Below, piece after piece: positions 21,001 through 33,579 of a stretch of 64,000 bases of DNA. Position 1 is the stretch's first letter; every line of letters starts with the position of its first letter. Source of the DNA: Isoetes taiwanensis (Eukaryota > Streptophyta > Lycopodiopsida > Isoetales > Isoetaceae); the NCBI GenBank assembly GCA_021234155.1, contig JAJEKV010000002.1, positions 28,696,262-28,760,261 on the forward strand, in the 5' to 3' direction. Both the position numbers and the translations under genes were made by a program. The notes under the pieces were generated by a model. The model did no database searches and was not told the DNA's origin. It worked only from the letters and a program-made list of their open reading frames with translations.

Positions 21001-22974
21001 AATCGCTCAAGGATTAGATAAAAATTCAGTACCATTGCATCTTCCTTGAAAAGACTACTATAGGAGAAACTCAACGTCTTCATCTTTCCAATTCCAATAC
21101 AAGAAATAAAGACCCTTGCTTGTCAGCTAGAATGAAGCACACGGTGTCCACTACAAAAGCTGAAGGAGAGAAAGAAGAATAATGAAATCTTGAAGTCTGC
21201 CATGCTGATTCCCATCCTTCAAAAGCAAATCTTGTAGCACAATCGTCATCAATACTGCTAGATACTAAGGCATATCAATGCCTTAGCAGAAATAGCCATT
21301 CTTAGGCATATCAGTACCTGAGTGATCTTGGGTATAACAGAACCCAAGACGAAAAAAGTTCAAGCATAAAAGTACTTGAGCATATCGGGCATAGGAGTAC
21401 ACCATTTCAGGCATAACAGCCCCTGAAAGGTCTTAAATATAGTATCAAGACTAAAAAGAACTCAAATATAGCAGTACTTGAGTTAAATATGGGCATATTT
21501 TATCTGTCATCATGCTTTGGAATATGTAGCATAATAACAGGGGGTTGGTTTTGTATTTTTGTACTATTTCTTCTATGGTTTTCATATGATTTCGAAAGCG
21601 TATTGCATGGGGACTACTAATTAGTATATCTAGAGTGCGCATACGCCTGCATTAATTTTAGTGTTTTTGTTCAATGGTTTAGACCCATGTGCCATGTTGT
21701 ATTTTTTCTCAATTAGCTTATTGAGGCTCGTTGATATGCAACCCTCGAGCCATTTAGAAATAGGGTTTGTTAGATAGGGTTTGCTAGCTGAAGGCACAAA
21801 TTCTGCAGAGGTGGAGCGCTGGTGCTTTTAGGCGGATGTGAAGCAGAGATTAAGCATCATTGAAACAGAAGCATGGAAATTTCAAGATCGATTTGTTTGC
21901 TAGATAGGGTTATTTGAGTTTTGTTTCGACATTTCGTCTTTTAGGGCTTGTAGAGGCAGAGGCAAAGGCAAAGCAGCAACATAACAAGATCTTTTGTGCA
22001 GTGTAGGTGTATTCCGGATTGTGCAGCCTGGTAGATTTTGGGAGATGCCAGGATTTTTTCCCTATGCAGCTCATCTCTCTGTCTCTCCTCTGACCTTTCT
22101 TTCCCATAAAACCTTTTCCCTTAGTTCCAAAAACCATTCTGCTACGTCAAAATGGATCCAAAACCTAATTTTATAGCTCTCTTGCTCCAGTTCCGGCAGC
22201 TTTAGCGATTACAGGAGGGCTGCATAAACGAAATAAAGAAAAAGGGGTTTCTTCCCTTCGCTTCTGATTTCTGCAATTGAAGCTCCAACAGCTTAGTAAA
22301 TGGTTTACACTAAGCTTTGTTCGATACAGTCTTCTGTTCATGTTCACGGTATGAGGATTGTCGGTTTTGTACACCTTTATCTTGTACAAGCAATCGAGAT
22401 AACTCTAATACTGGCTACTAGCAAAGTTGTGCAGGCCTCCTTCCTATCCTACTATGGTAAGCATTTCGTTACCAATCCTACTGTCTACCGGATACTATGG
22501 TAAACTATGGTTGTATGTCAAATTCATTTGCACTGAGGCAGAGCCGATTCTGATTAGCGGCAGCATCTACAATTTCGTGGTGGCAGCATCTGAACTCCAA
22601 GTATTGAAAGCTTGAAGAACGTTGTTGCTTGTGTCTATATGGTTCTATTAAGCAGCCTGGATTTGTTACAAGCGGAGTTGGTACAAGCCAGAAACAATGA
22701 TGTGGGATTTCTTCTGTGCATGAAGATGGTTCAGACAGGCACTATTAAGTTAGAAGCTCAGTTGCCTGTTTTGGATTGCTACTGCATGGACGTTTCTTGC
22801 TGGTGTGCTGCTAGGGATGCCTGTATCCCACATCACGTGACTGCAGGCAGGTAAATATAACTCCCTTTGATTTGTTGTTAATAATAGTTATGTTGGTTGA
22901 TTAAAAATTGAACATTTGCCTTTGTTGCAGATTACAAGACCAGTTCCCAAATTTTGTAGTTGCCTCTAATCTAA
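21001..22974. other. Intergenic, no recognised gene
   Basis: Around 21265-21480 a short degenerate motif (GGCATATCAGTACCTGAG-like) recurs several times at about 40-60 bp spacing. No protein domain is recognised in any frame. Confidence 0.4.
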
Positions 22975-23052
22975 TATCCAAACCTGCCATACCTTGATAT
23001 TATGCCGTTACACTATCCAAACCTGCCATACCTTGATATTATGCCGTTACAC
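22975..23052. repeat. 39-bp perfect tandem duplication
   Basis: The unit beginning TATCCAAACCTGCCATACC and ending TGCCGTTACAC occurs twice head to tail (22975-23013 and 23014-23052) without differences, so it is young. Confidence 0.9.
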
Positions 23053-23556
23053 TACACTAATATCGTCTTACATCTTTGCTTTTAGCTTATTCAATTGCAA
23101 AAGCTAGAGATGTGCAGACGAAGCTAGAGGTATGCAGCCACGTCTGCTTGAACAAATCTGTTCAAAGGGGAAATTTCACAATTTGACAGGAACCATAAAA
23201 TCATTTTGATTGTATAGAGAATCAAACAGGTCTTGGAAAGCCACATAATTGCAAAGGGAAAGATCTCTTTGTAACAATTAATTTGAGGATTTTGCATTAT
23301 GCTTTTCAACTCCAGTCTAGACCAGTTGTGCTACATATCCAGTAAGGTGAGAAGATTTGGGGAAGCATCCAAATTCTTGTCTTCTGTGTGGGAGGGCGTA
23401 GCACCTATGGTCCCGGTGGTTCAGTCTCCAGTCGTAGTCGTCCAAATTATTCTTATTTAGAAGCACAAGATATTTCTAAGACATAAAGTAAAGCAGTTCA
23501 ATAGATTGAGACATTTTGGCTTGATTTCCACATTACAGTTTGGCTTTATATTACAA

Positions 23557-25469
23557 CTAGAAAAAGTGCCCAGCGTTGCTGGGCTTTTCGTCTGGCTTTA
23601 ATTCAAAAATAATTAATATATGGTTGAGAAAGTCTAGATGGGCATATATGGTCATCTGTTATAAATTGAAGTCTGAAATTGTGATTATAAACTGCTAGAA
23701 ACGTGCGCAACGATGCTGGACATTCTTCTTGGATATATCCAATGGGTTTAGCATAATTAGATTTTGCAGGTGAAATAGAATATATTGTAGATAGAGGTTT
23801 TTTGTTGTCTTAGATATATTTGATTTGGGTATTCATATGCGAGTTTGTCTAGTTGAACGGTTGCAATCAATGTGCCAAAATTTAAACATGTGATTGTGAT
23901 CGTGTTGCATGCTAAGTTATAGTACGCCTAATGTGGCTAGAATAAAGAATATGGCAACTTTTGTATTTGACATGATGCTAAAAAAGAAGGGAGGTGTGAA
24001 TGTGAGTGTGCATGTGAGGGCATTATTGCACATGTTATGTTTATTTGCAATGCAATAAAAATGCAAAAGATTCTAGCTATATAGATGAAACGCATCATGA
24101 TATAAAATAGATAGAAATATTCTCATACTCCGTCTTGATTGAGGCTTTGACTACATACACAAATCCATCATCATACCAACAAAGAAGGATGTTCTATTCA
24201 TTCATGGTGAGTTGGAAATATTAATTGTAAGCCTATTAATTATGATACATAACTCTTATCAAAGAAGTTGTAACATAGGAAGATCGTGATAGATAACATT
24301 TTGAAATTCATATACATTTTCTGAACGTTTATGATTTGAAATGTCCGAGAGCCATGGTTCATAACAAAGGTATGATAGTTACTTAAGAATTCATTTTGAT
24401 GAAGATGCCCTATGTTGTGCTTCTTGGATATAGGATGTATTTGGTTTAATATGATTGGATGCTTTATATCAAAGAGAGAAGATAGTTTCTATTATGTTGG
24501 TTACATATGCATAACCAAGCCTTTGCCACTTGTTTTAATATGCATGATAAATAATGTATCTATGGAACTACTTTTTTTTTGTGTCAAGACCAACAGGTTG
24601 AAATAACATAAATAAGCTAAAAGGCCATGCACTAAAGGTGGAGTCATCTACTTGGGAATCAACTATAGGGGAATCTAGATCAATAAAACCATACAAGTTG
24701 AAGACGTCGCCGTAGAGATTTTTTTTTTTTTTTTTTTTTCAAACATCTCTCAACATAGACTTTAATTTTAGAACTTGTTAAGTTCGTATTGAAATATGCA
24801 AACTTTTGTAGGCAAATTTCTAATAGTCAACTCAGTTCTGGAATTTTGTATGCTCATCTTATTTTATCCGTAGCAAAGATGAAATCTATTTGCTTTAGTG
24901 CATATCTGTGATTGCCTATGGTTGCATGCCAATTATCTTGCCTTGGCCACTGGTTGGGAACAATGGCAACACAAATTTGATCAAGGAAGCATGGGTCCAT
25001 GTGGTAGCCATGTGATGAGACATCGGTCTGCTTGGTCATGGCCTATAGTCTACCTCCAAGATATAAATACTTGAGCAATCCTTGCTAAATTTGAAAAATA
25101 TCCTTGTCATGTTTCTCAACTATCTATCATTTCATGCACTGCATTGACAAGGTTGTTGTTAAAGTGTTGAAATGCCGTGACAAATAAAAAAACCAGTCAT
25201 TTGGCATTAACATGGTTTGCAATAATAGTAATGGACAGTTTCTGTCTGATAGGCCAACTTCCTCGTGATATAGCGGACTATCCACTCAAGTAACATAATC
25301 TCGCTCACATCTATCTTCTTTTCCCAACCGCATCTTCGAGGTTAGCTACATTTACGCAAGGTTGCATCTTAACAAATGAGGCTATACCCCATTAAGATAC
25401 AAAAACTTTGTGCAAATCATAGCCATGTATGTCTCCGAACCATATGTCCCGCAAAAAAAAATGTAGAGA
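23557..25469 (-). mobile_element. Probable non-autonomous Helitron
   Basis: Helitrons end in CTRR with a hairpin about 10 nt upstream and insert between A and T. Read on the minus strand, a perfect hairpin GCCCAGC-AAC-GCTGGGC (23584-23568) is followed by 7 nt and CTAG (23560-23557), with the next base T. That is a textbook 3' end. A candidate 5' end, A followed by TCTCTAC, is at 25469 on the minus strand; it is much less certain. No Rep/helicase is present. A poly(T) run of 22 nt at 24719-24740 may mark a nested retroposon. Confidence 0.55.
23697..23726 (-). mobile_element. Second, decayed Helitron-like 3' terminus
   Basis: Aligns with 23557-23584: CTAGAAACGTGCGCAACGATG then CTGGAC against CTAGAAAAAGTGCC then CAGCGTTGCTGGGC. 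The stem is no longer perfect. Two nested termini 140 bp apart suggest one element inserted into another of the same family, or a decoy end. Confidence 0.4.
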
Positions 25470-28374
25470 TCAATCGCTAAAATATGATGGCCAACCACTT
25501 ATTATCTTCAATCTACTAAGAGGAAGGCTAAAATTTATAGCACCATAAACCGCGACGACGGAAAACAGAAATAGACGGGGTAGCTTCGCTGCAATTAAAG
25601 TCTTCTCTTAATTTAAAAAGATGTTTCAGATCTATATGTTAATCTACAACATGCAATAGCCATTGCTTCCTGCATTTTTTAGTCTCCCATTGCACATACC
25701 AAACACGAGAGATTTTTTAGTCTTTTCATTGTTTTCATTTTTTCAGCTACATATATGTTGGAGCTGCATATTCCATGGCCGTAAAGTTGATAAATAAGAC
25801 CGCCTACCTATATCTAGAATGTCAAAGATAATAACTTCCTTATTGTATGTAAGTAACTTCTCGATGTAGCAACGATAATGTATGTTGGAACTTAACCGAC
25901 GCCGATGCACATGATTGAGAGGAGGAAGGCAAGTTCTATGGCTCATGCTCATTCAATCAATGGCCGCTTTTTATTCGCAGAACTAACAATTTTTCCTCAT
26001 TATGATAGTGTTTTTAGATAACATCTCAAGTACAATTGTGGCTATTTCGACTGCAGAAGGTAAGCAAGGAAGTTCAGATTATTACTTTCCAAAAAATAGA
26101 ATGGGATTGAAAGGAACTGAAGATTTCCTTGTGCTACTCTACTATGTGCTAAAAATGCATAGAAAGGAAATAGAGTACAAATGGCGCTTTCTGTGAATTC
26201 TTCTAGGATTCATCCAACACCGTAATTATATCCATCGGTCTTTTTATATTACATGTCTCTCGGTTGGTTTGTCCCTTCATATTCATTAATTTTCCAAGTT
26301 ATTATACATATTGGTTTTGCACATATCTTTCCCCAAACTCCTTCATCTTACCTAGGTGTATATGGTTCTCTTCAGACCTCACCTATGAATATGACTAATA
26401 TTTGCCAAACGCCAACTAACAGCTGAAATATGGCTTAAATGCAATGGTCTAGTAAGGAATTTGTTAAAGACATATCAGCTACTGGGACAACCGATTCAAT
26501 GGATCCCTGTTGGTCCTCTCACCGACTCCATTCGGGAATGAGCATATGGAATTATTAGTTGCCCGCGAAAGTACCACGAGCATCGTAAACTCGAAATAGG
26601 ACATGTATTCGGGACCCCTCGAATGCTTTATTAACAAAGATTAAAGTCCCAAATGCTTCGTTTCTTGATCTCATGGACTCACGGCCGGTCAAAGTTGAAT
26701 CAACAAGCACAAGAGATTTAGATGCAATGATGTGCTGATTCAGAAAGGGAAGTCCGACTTCAAGGAGGAGGAGGATGAAAAATAATTTAATTCAAATGAC
26801 CATATCAAAGCCACCATAATGGTTCGGTTATTTGGTGCTTAACAGTCGCTTTCCCGGCTGCTGGCGTCATAAAGCCTTGTATAGAGTAAGGCCCGTTTAT
26901 GAAGTTAAATCATTTCTCCATTTAAAATATGGTGACCTTTGATGTAGCAAAGGACATTCTATGTGCATACACAATTCGTGTGTATATGCCCCGAAAAGTT
27001 GGCCGGTTTAGATGCAATTTCATCTCTTTCATATTACAAAGATGTTGCTCCCTAGGATTATTCTTCAAAAGCGGTTTTGAGGTAATGTAAGGGGATGAGG
27101 GTTGATATGTTTGTTAGAACCCCATTTCAGATGTCATAGTATTACCATTATCCCGATATCCTCTTTCCAGACCCGCTTTCTGCAAAGATAACCACTTTAT
27201 TATAGCCGCCGCCCTCTTTTTAACAACAAAGATATTTTCTACATACATGAAGGAGCCAAGAGTCGCTTTGCCAAATCTTCACGCCTAAGAGGTTTGTTCC
27301 TAATAAGGCACTTGTTCCAAATAAGGCATTTCTTTGCTTGATTCAGATACAATGCATGTTGCTTGCGGATGTGTTTCATGCAAGAGGGAAGAGCAATTAA
27401 TGTGAAAGAGGAATACAATGGAAAATGATAATGATATTGATTGTAGGGTTGTGCCATTTTTCCGCACGAGTGAGGAAATCTGCAAGTCCTCATCTTATAT
27501 GGCAACCAGCTTTTGTCGCTTCTATTTTTCGACAATATGGGATCCGCCAATGCTTGGTAAGAATCACAAAATGCATTAATAAGCTTACAAGGGTAAAGGG
27601 TCTCAGATCTTCAAAGCATTAGAATGCTTAAGCTTATCGGTAACAATCTAAATGGCAAAAGATTGAAGGGGATCTTAATGCCCTCAACTTGGAATTTTTA
27701 GATTTCTTCAAGAACCAGATTCGTGTTACTCTTTCTGATCAAGTCGACAATCTAACCGCTTTGCAGAAGCTAGAAGCTGTGCATTTTGGACAACTGACTC
27801 GCTTAACCTATTCTTTGAGGCATTGGAAATTTGCACCTTAATGCAATCTCCCCGAGATTGGAAAATGTGAAAGGCTTGCTACCATCATTTGAGTAGGAAT
27901 CATCTCTCGCTTGAGAAATACCTCCTGAGCTTTCTAATTAAGCTGCAGTTCCTAGACGTGCTAAACCATTTTAGGAAGTTCTTAAACAAAATATGGCAAT
28001 GAAGATAATGTGGCCTAGCCATATACAAATATTAGCTGGTTAGCATCCTAAATCTTACTATTGAAGTAGAACTTAAGCGAAAGAATACAGAGCTCATGTC
28101 CAATAAGGGACATTCTTATATTGCCATGTTATTTAAAAGTAATTTGTACTTACATGTACAAATATCCCTTGATTCGGCAGTTGGAAATATAGAGGAAGCC
28201 ATTTTCAGCATCACACACATAGGATTTGCCATAATTTGAAGAATGCAAAAGGCTTCTTCAAAGATGGAGCTTTGGCATGACAAGAAAAACAAGACCTTTT
28301 TCGGGCCATTTCTTGATGCTTTGCCATATCTTTGTAGACACGTTGTATTTCTCGCACCAATCTAATTCAAAGAA
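25470..28374. other. Intergenic, no recognised gene
   Basis: No domain recognised in any frame. Short open frames (for example 26002-26196 plus and 27239-27550 minus) have no family match that I can see. Confidence 0.45.
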
Positions 28375-28954
28375 TACATCTCATTCAAACTGGAGCTCCT
28401 ATCCAAAGAGGCATTCTTAGATTGCCATGCTACAAAATGTAGATTGTATTTATAGCTATAGACATACCTTCAAATTCGCAATATTTCAAATAATCCATGA
28501 AGGCTTTCTTTGAAGATGGAGCTTCGTTTGTGTATCAATAAGGCCCGCCATATAAGAAAATGATGGAGCTATCAAGCAAACCCCTTATAAAAATGAAGAT
28601 AAAGGTCCTAACAAACTCCCCGAACAAAATCAGAATCACAAACAATTAGAAGGCTAAAAGCAAAACCTTGCTACAACCCGAACAAATAATGCCTTCTCGG
28701 ACTAAAACCCTGCCTTATTTGCCATGCCATTTTATTTTGACAATTGATATACTTGTGCTTTCATCTACAACATCAAACAACGTTTTTCATTCAATGATCT
28801 ACATCTCATTCAAACTGGAGCTCCTATCCAAAGAGGCATTCTTAGATTGCCATGCTACAAAATGTAGATTGTATTTATAGCTATAGACATACCTTCAAAT
28901 TCGGCAATATTTCAAATAATCCATGAAGGCTTTCTTTGAAGATAGAGCTTCGTT
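28375..28954. repeat. 154-bp direct repeat pair
   Basis: Positions 28375-28528 and 28800-28954 are direct copies (TACATCTCATTCAAACTGG to AGAGCTTCGTT) differing at a couple of sites, with 271 bp between them. No TG...CA ends are visible, so they are not obvious LTRs. Confidence 0.85.
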
Positions 28955-29730
28955 ATAAAGCTAAAAAACATGACCTTTTTTTGTCCTTCCTCAATGCTGC
29001 CAGATCCATGTAGAAGCCTTGCATTTCTCATACCAATCCAATTGTATCACAATATCAATATGTAATCTGAGGAAGAGGCGTGAATGCAAGAAAACCCTAG
29101 AAATGAGGAGCATAACTTTTTTTTGCTCGGATAGTCAAGCTTTACGGTACCGACAGTAAAAAACTGCCGCCAAAGACATCCAAAGGACATAATGCAAATT
29201 TTTCAAATGATCAAGCTACATTTTTTATAGAACAAATGTGACCAATCGCTCCATAGTCTACATAGACATGGCCGTTGACATGAAATCTTTTGGCCCTCTG
29301 CCAGAGGAGAAGCAATGCTCGTCCAAGATTTACCCATGGATGTGGTGCAAAAAGACTCATGCCATGGATAAAATGTTCTCGTCAAATGCCTTTCCCAAAA
29401 ACATGAAATGGTTTTGCGGAGTAAGGCCCAAACCCTATCCCAAGGGCGGGGAAGCCGGTGGCCGACTATGGCGCATCCGGACCTTAGATCACAAAAAACA
29501 GGGGATGGGACTGGCAAAAGCATTGAGCATACGCTATCGCGAAAAGCATTAAGGCCCACTCTTTCAGAAATCCATGAAGCGGACTAAATACTGAAAAGCT
29601 TTGAGATGGATGAAGCAAAGCGTGAAATCGCCCGCAAGCCTTGAGATGGATTGGATGAAGCAACCGTGAAATCGTCTGCATATAGGATCCACAATAGAAA
29701 TAGGAAGGACCGGCTATGAAAAAACAGAAA
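28955..29730. other. No recognised gene
   Basis: The open frame 29238-29552 (plus, 104 residues) has no domain I can name, with a plausible amino-acid mix. It may be a decayed element fragment. Confidence 0.3.
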
Positions 29731-29966
29731 AGAAAACCGTAAATCGAAGGGATGAAATTAAACGGTCCAAAATGAAAGTTGTGGGAAAAGAAATTGACGG
29801 CCCAGATGCTCTGCACAAACTACATTTTGCTTTTATTACTATATATAAAGAAAACCGTAAATCGAAGGGATGAAATTAAACGGTCCAAAATGAAAGTTGT
29901 GGGAAAAGAAATTGACGGCCCAGATGCTCTGCACAAACTACATTTTGCTTTTATTACTATATATAG
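29731..29966. repeat. 118-bp tandem duplication
   Basis: The unit AGAAAACCGTAAATCGAAGG to TTACTATATATA is present twice (29731-29848 and 29849-29966) with no difference that I can see. Confidence 0.9.
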
Positions 29967-30224
29967 ATGTTGCATATTTTCTTACAATGTTGCATATTTT
30001 CTTCTTATTTATCTATCTGTTCAATGGTTTGTGACCATTGTCCCTTTTTTTATACTACTCGTCATTTCCATGTCCATAGATGATGTTTTAATGCATCCTT
30101 TGGAACATTTAATGTTTGTCTTCATGTTATTGTGCTTTTTAGTAATTAATATTTAGGCCCATAAAGTTTACCTATGTTTGCTTTAGTTAGGGCCCGAAGG
30201 GCCCAAAATTTTTTTTAATATAAC

Positions 30225-30675
30225 AATCAACACACAACTACCATTAACATTATTAACATAAACCATTGCATTTAACACATTTAAATTAAAATCCCCCTTA
30301 AACCCCCTTTGGTTTGGGTGCATATTCACACGGGGGGTTACGTAGGGCAGCGAGAGCCCTTAAAATATATTCACAATACAAGTACAAAACTAACACCATT
30401 AAGTACATTCTTTCAAACCTTATAGTATTTTGCAAACCTTAATATACAGTATACAAAAACGTGTACATGCATACCCCACAAACGAGGATCGCTATGTACG
30501 GTCCAGATCTTGGAATAAAGGGCAAATATGCCCATCCGACAGCTCTCGTTGCCCGGAGTAACCCCCCGTGTGAATATGCACCCAAACCAAAGGGGGTTTA
30601 AGGGGGATTTTAATTTAAATGTGTTAAATGCAATGGTTTATGTTAATAATGTTAATGGTAGTTGTGTGTTCATCA
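30225..30675. mobile_element. Fold-back element / MITE with about 137-bp inverted arms
   Basis: The left arm (about 30225-30363) starts AACACACAACTACCATTAAC and contains CCCCCTTAAACCCCCTTTGG. The right arm (about 30537-30675) is its reverse complement with a few mismatches near the inner end (GGGCAGCGAGAGC against GCTCTCGTTGCCC). The loop is about 170 bp and non-coding. It would form a long hairpin. I could not define a target duplication. Confidence 0.8.
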
Positions 30676-31854
30676 TCAAAACAGAAACAAGCTTTGCCAT
30701 TAATCATTCTAAACCAAATAGCTGATCTTTCTCGCTAGTAAGAAAGAATGGAGCACCTAGCAAGAATAAACCATCTTGCTACCAAATCACAAAAGAAGAT
30801 AATCCCTGCTTACAGAAAAATATCCTGGCAGCTTCTTTTCTTCGCCTTATAGGCCAGTATCCCATAATTCGGCATACCCTTTCGGCATGGCAAAATCCGA
30901 GGAAGAAATCATAGCAATTCACCAAAGACTAGAGAAGCACCAAAGAAAGAGTCCACATTAGTGGAATACCTGCTGTAAACAGAGAAAAAAAATCATGGCC
31001 GCCTGAGAAAAATCCAGATATTAACTACAACAGATTTGAAGCTTTAATTGTGGATAGCAAGATGAAATTGCTGCGTTAGTATCAGAAAAAAACCTCAATT
31101 GATGCATTTTTCGCTGTCAGGTTCAGACAAGAAAGGGAGGCGGCCGCCTGCCTAGCCACTCCTGCTCAGCGCCATAACCGCTTTTCCCATAGATCCAAGG
31201 TGTTCTTTGATGCAATGAGATCATGTCTTGTAAGATCTTTGATGCAATGAGATAATGCCCTATATTAAGTTGGTTAGCTTATCCATGATCCTCTGCGATG
31301 TAATGCACGCTATGGTTTTCACTTGATGCTTCTCGTCCAAGACGGTCTGAGTCTCCGTTTGATTCTACCAAGTGAGGCCTTAGTTAATAACTTTGGTTAG
31401 GTCGCCAAAATTACACTATGTATAGACTCATCCCATGGCCCGCTTTAGGGACCTTCTAGATGTCAAATCTATCCGTCAGTGCGGCAGATTTGACATGCAA
31501 TAGCAAAATATTCTCATGATTTCTACCATTCTGTACAAGTATCTACTTTTGTAGGATATCTATACAAGCAACCCTTCTGTCATCCTCTTGTTTACTTCGT
31601 CTACATCTCATTTACTGGCATAAGGATTGCCCTTTGCACCCAGACCTATATTCCAGAATAAGTAAACATAGTTAATTTCCTTTATTATGTTTTGTATTCC
31701 AGACACCTTGTCTTCTATGAATGGAAGCTGAAACCAGTTGTCGTGGCTAATGAGGGAGTGTCTTTTGTTAGCTTTGTTGTATTTAAGACAACATTCAATG
31801 GCACGCGTCTCCTTCAGCTTCAAGGAATTAGCAGATTTCTTCAGGTCATCGCCA
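30676..31854. other. Intergenic, no recognised gene
   Basis: No gene recognised. A short near-duplicate (CTTTGATGCAATGAGAT) occurs at about 31205 and 31238. Confidence 0.45.
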
Positions 31855-32325
31855 TATTTCTCCTTATGAAGGCACACATCTCTACCAAGAAACGGAGAGC
31901 TATAGCTGCAATAAGGACAGGGTCCCACCATTTCAGAATTGAGACAGGCCGTTGGGGTACGGATGGAGGGCAGGGAATCCCCCGGCATGAGAGATTATGC
32001 CAGTGCTGTCACATGCAGATAGTAGAAGATGAACACCATGCTCTACAGGAATGTCCGGCATATGCACACATCCGAGCAGCTCATGCCAATCTCAGATGCT
32101 TTGAGATAGCAATTCATCAACTGCTGGCTTCGCCAATGGTTGCACGTCTCGCGTCCTACATTCTGCAAGTCTCCACCATCAGGGAGTCCCTCACAGCACA
32201 GGGAATTTAGGGAGTCCCTCACAGCACAGGGAATTTGAGCCCCCAGATAGGGCCTCTGAACACCTACTACAAGGGTTTTTCCTCCCACATGGGGGGTTTT
32301 TTCGTCCCGGTAGTAGAGACACATT
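31855..32325 (+). pseudogene. LINE-type reverse transcriptase C-terminus and 3' UTR
   Basis: The plus frame reads 'KKRRAIAAIRTGSHHFRIE', then 'RHERLCQCCHMQIVEDEHH' and 'ALQECPAYAHIRAAHANL'. The CxxC...H...C pattern followed by 'CPAY..IR' is the post-RT zinc-binding region found at the end of many LINE ORF2 proteins. A 29-bp tandem duplication (about 32179-32236) covers the end of the frame. The 3' UTR holds GTTTTTCCTCCC and GGGGGGTTTTTTCGTCCC, which recur at the other copy (47.2 kb). The RT core is missing (5' truncation, normal for LINEs). Confidence 0.65.
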
Positions 32326-32385
32326 ATACAGGGTTTCTGTGGTCTTCTTTTGTGTTTGGATGCTTTCCGATATATTGTATGTCTA

Positions 32386-33371
32386 TCACCGTCTCATAGG
32401 CCAGTTGGCCTCCATGGACGTTAAAATATACTTCCTTCCTTCCTTAAATATTACATATTCGCGATGCATGAATATGATCTTATCCACAAAGCTCATTTTT
32501 AGTTGGCACTCGTTGTCAGCATTGTGAGTGTTGGCAACGATTTTGGCTTTTTCATCACTAAAGCCACAGTAAACTGTACAAAGTATCGAAAGGTACCTCG
32601 GGTTCTTTTTCTCTTTGTAGAGTTGCCTCCTGGCCTTAAAACTGTGGTTACCACCCAGAACATAATGCGTGTAGTTGTCTGCATTTTCTCTATGTCTTAG
32701 GGGTCTATGCACTATTTCCTGTCAGCAAGAACAACGATCGGAGCCACGTGAGCATTGGGATTGCCCCTTATTCTGTCCTTCAGGTTTCGTAAATGGTCCG
32801 TATAAATCTTACGAACCTGAAATGGCCTCTCACCAGCTTCGTTCTTGGGGGGCACTTCATGCATGTAACTAGCAAATATATAACCCCGCACAATTGTTTC
32901 TTTATTTATTTCCTCTACCCTTTCAGAGGACTTGTCCACCTTCTTTTCCTTAATGGCAATACCTGGGGCTTTTCCTTTGCTTTTTATTTTCTTGGAACTT
33001 TCCTCTAGAATTTCTACCACTTCTAACTGCTGCACTTTTCTTTTATTTTTTTGTTCTTTTGCTACTATAGTGGACCTTGGCCGGCTGAATTTCTTTGATT
33101 GTTGCTCTTCTGATTTCTCTGATCTTCCTCCTTCTTTATCCTGACTAGAAGTACCAATAATTGGGCTTTGTTCTTCTTCTTCCTCCTGCTCGGACTCACT
33201 GAATGAAAAGTCCTCGTTGTACCTGGAACAAACCCTTTGTATAAAAGTAGCTAAGCTTCCTTTATTTTTGTAATGCGATATGTACTTGTACAGTTGATCC
33301 AGCTGCACACTAATAATTTTGAAAAATGCAACCTCAACTACTATAAAGCCCTGTAATGTCTTGAACAACAA
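32386..33371 (-). pseudogene. ParB/sulfiredoxin-like domain protein, decayed
   Basis: Reading down the minus strand, an acidic Ser/Glu-rich stretch and a long Lys-rich linker (33180-32930) lead to 'FQVRKIYTDHLRNLKDRI' and 'VAPIVVLADRK'. After a stop and a frame change near 32708 comes 'NADNYTHYVLGGNHSFKARR', then 'YLSILCTVYCGFSDEKAKIV' and 'HNADNECQLKMSF'. The order (helix with R..HL..LK.RI, hydrophobic strand, GGNHS..A, then a VY.GLS.EEA..LA..HN module) is that of the ParB/Srx fold, with GGNHS at the place of the GxHR signature. ParB folds bind nucleotide and DNA in bacteria; a role here would be speculative. The frameshift and stop suggest a pseudogene, although an intron cannot be excluded. 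Confidence 0.6.
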
Positions 33372-33375
33372 CCTC

Positions 33376-33579
33376 TTACTTGTCCATCCTGTCTGAAACC
33401 TCAGAAAGTTCCTTTATGGTGCCCAGATTCACGAACTCGCTGTCATCATAATGTTTCTGTCCGACACTTTTGCAAACGTGCAAGAAAATTAGGGTACTGT
33501 ATTTCCCCCCTCCTCCCTTTATGATAAACCATTGGGTTTGAAAATTTTCGTAAACTGCAGGCTCTGCAGTGTACTGCAA
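33376..33579 (-). other. Possible upstream coding segment of the ParB-like gene
   Basis: A 67-residue minus frame ending 'TIKELSEVSDRMDK' lies immediately upstream of the ParB-like segment, with its stop 2 bp before the next frame begins. It contains 'QTQWFIIKGGGGKYSTL'. No known domain; adjacency is the only reason to link them. Confidence 0.3.

Noticed and set aside
24719-24740. Poly(T) run as a terminator or SINE tail
   Set aside because: No Pol III gene or retroposon body can be recognised next to it; it may simply be a microsatellite.
28375-28954. Direct repeats as LTRs of a tiny TRIM element
   Set aside because: No TG...CA ends, primer-binding site, polypurine tract or target duplication at the edges.
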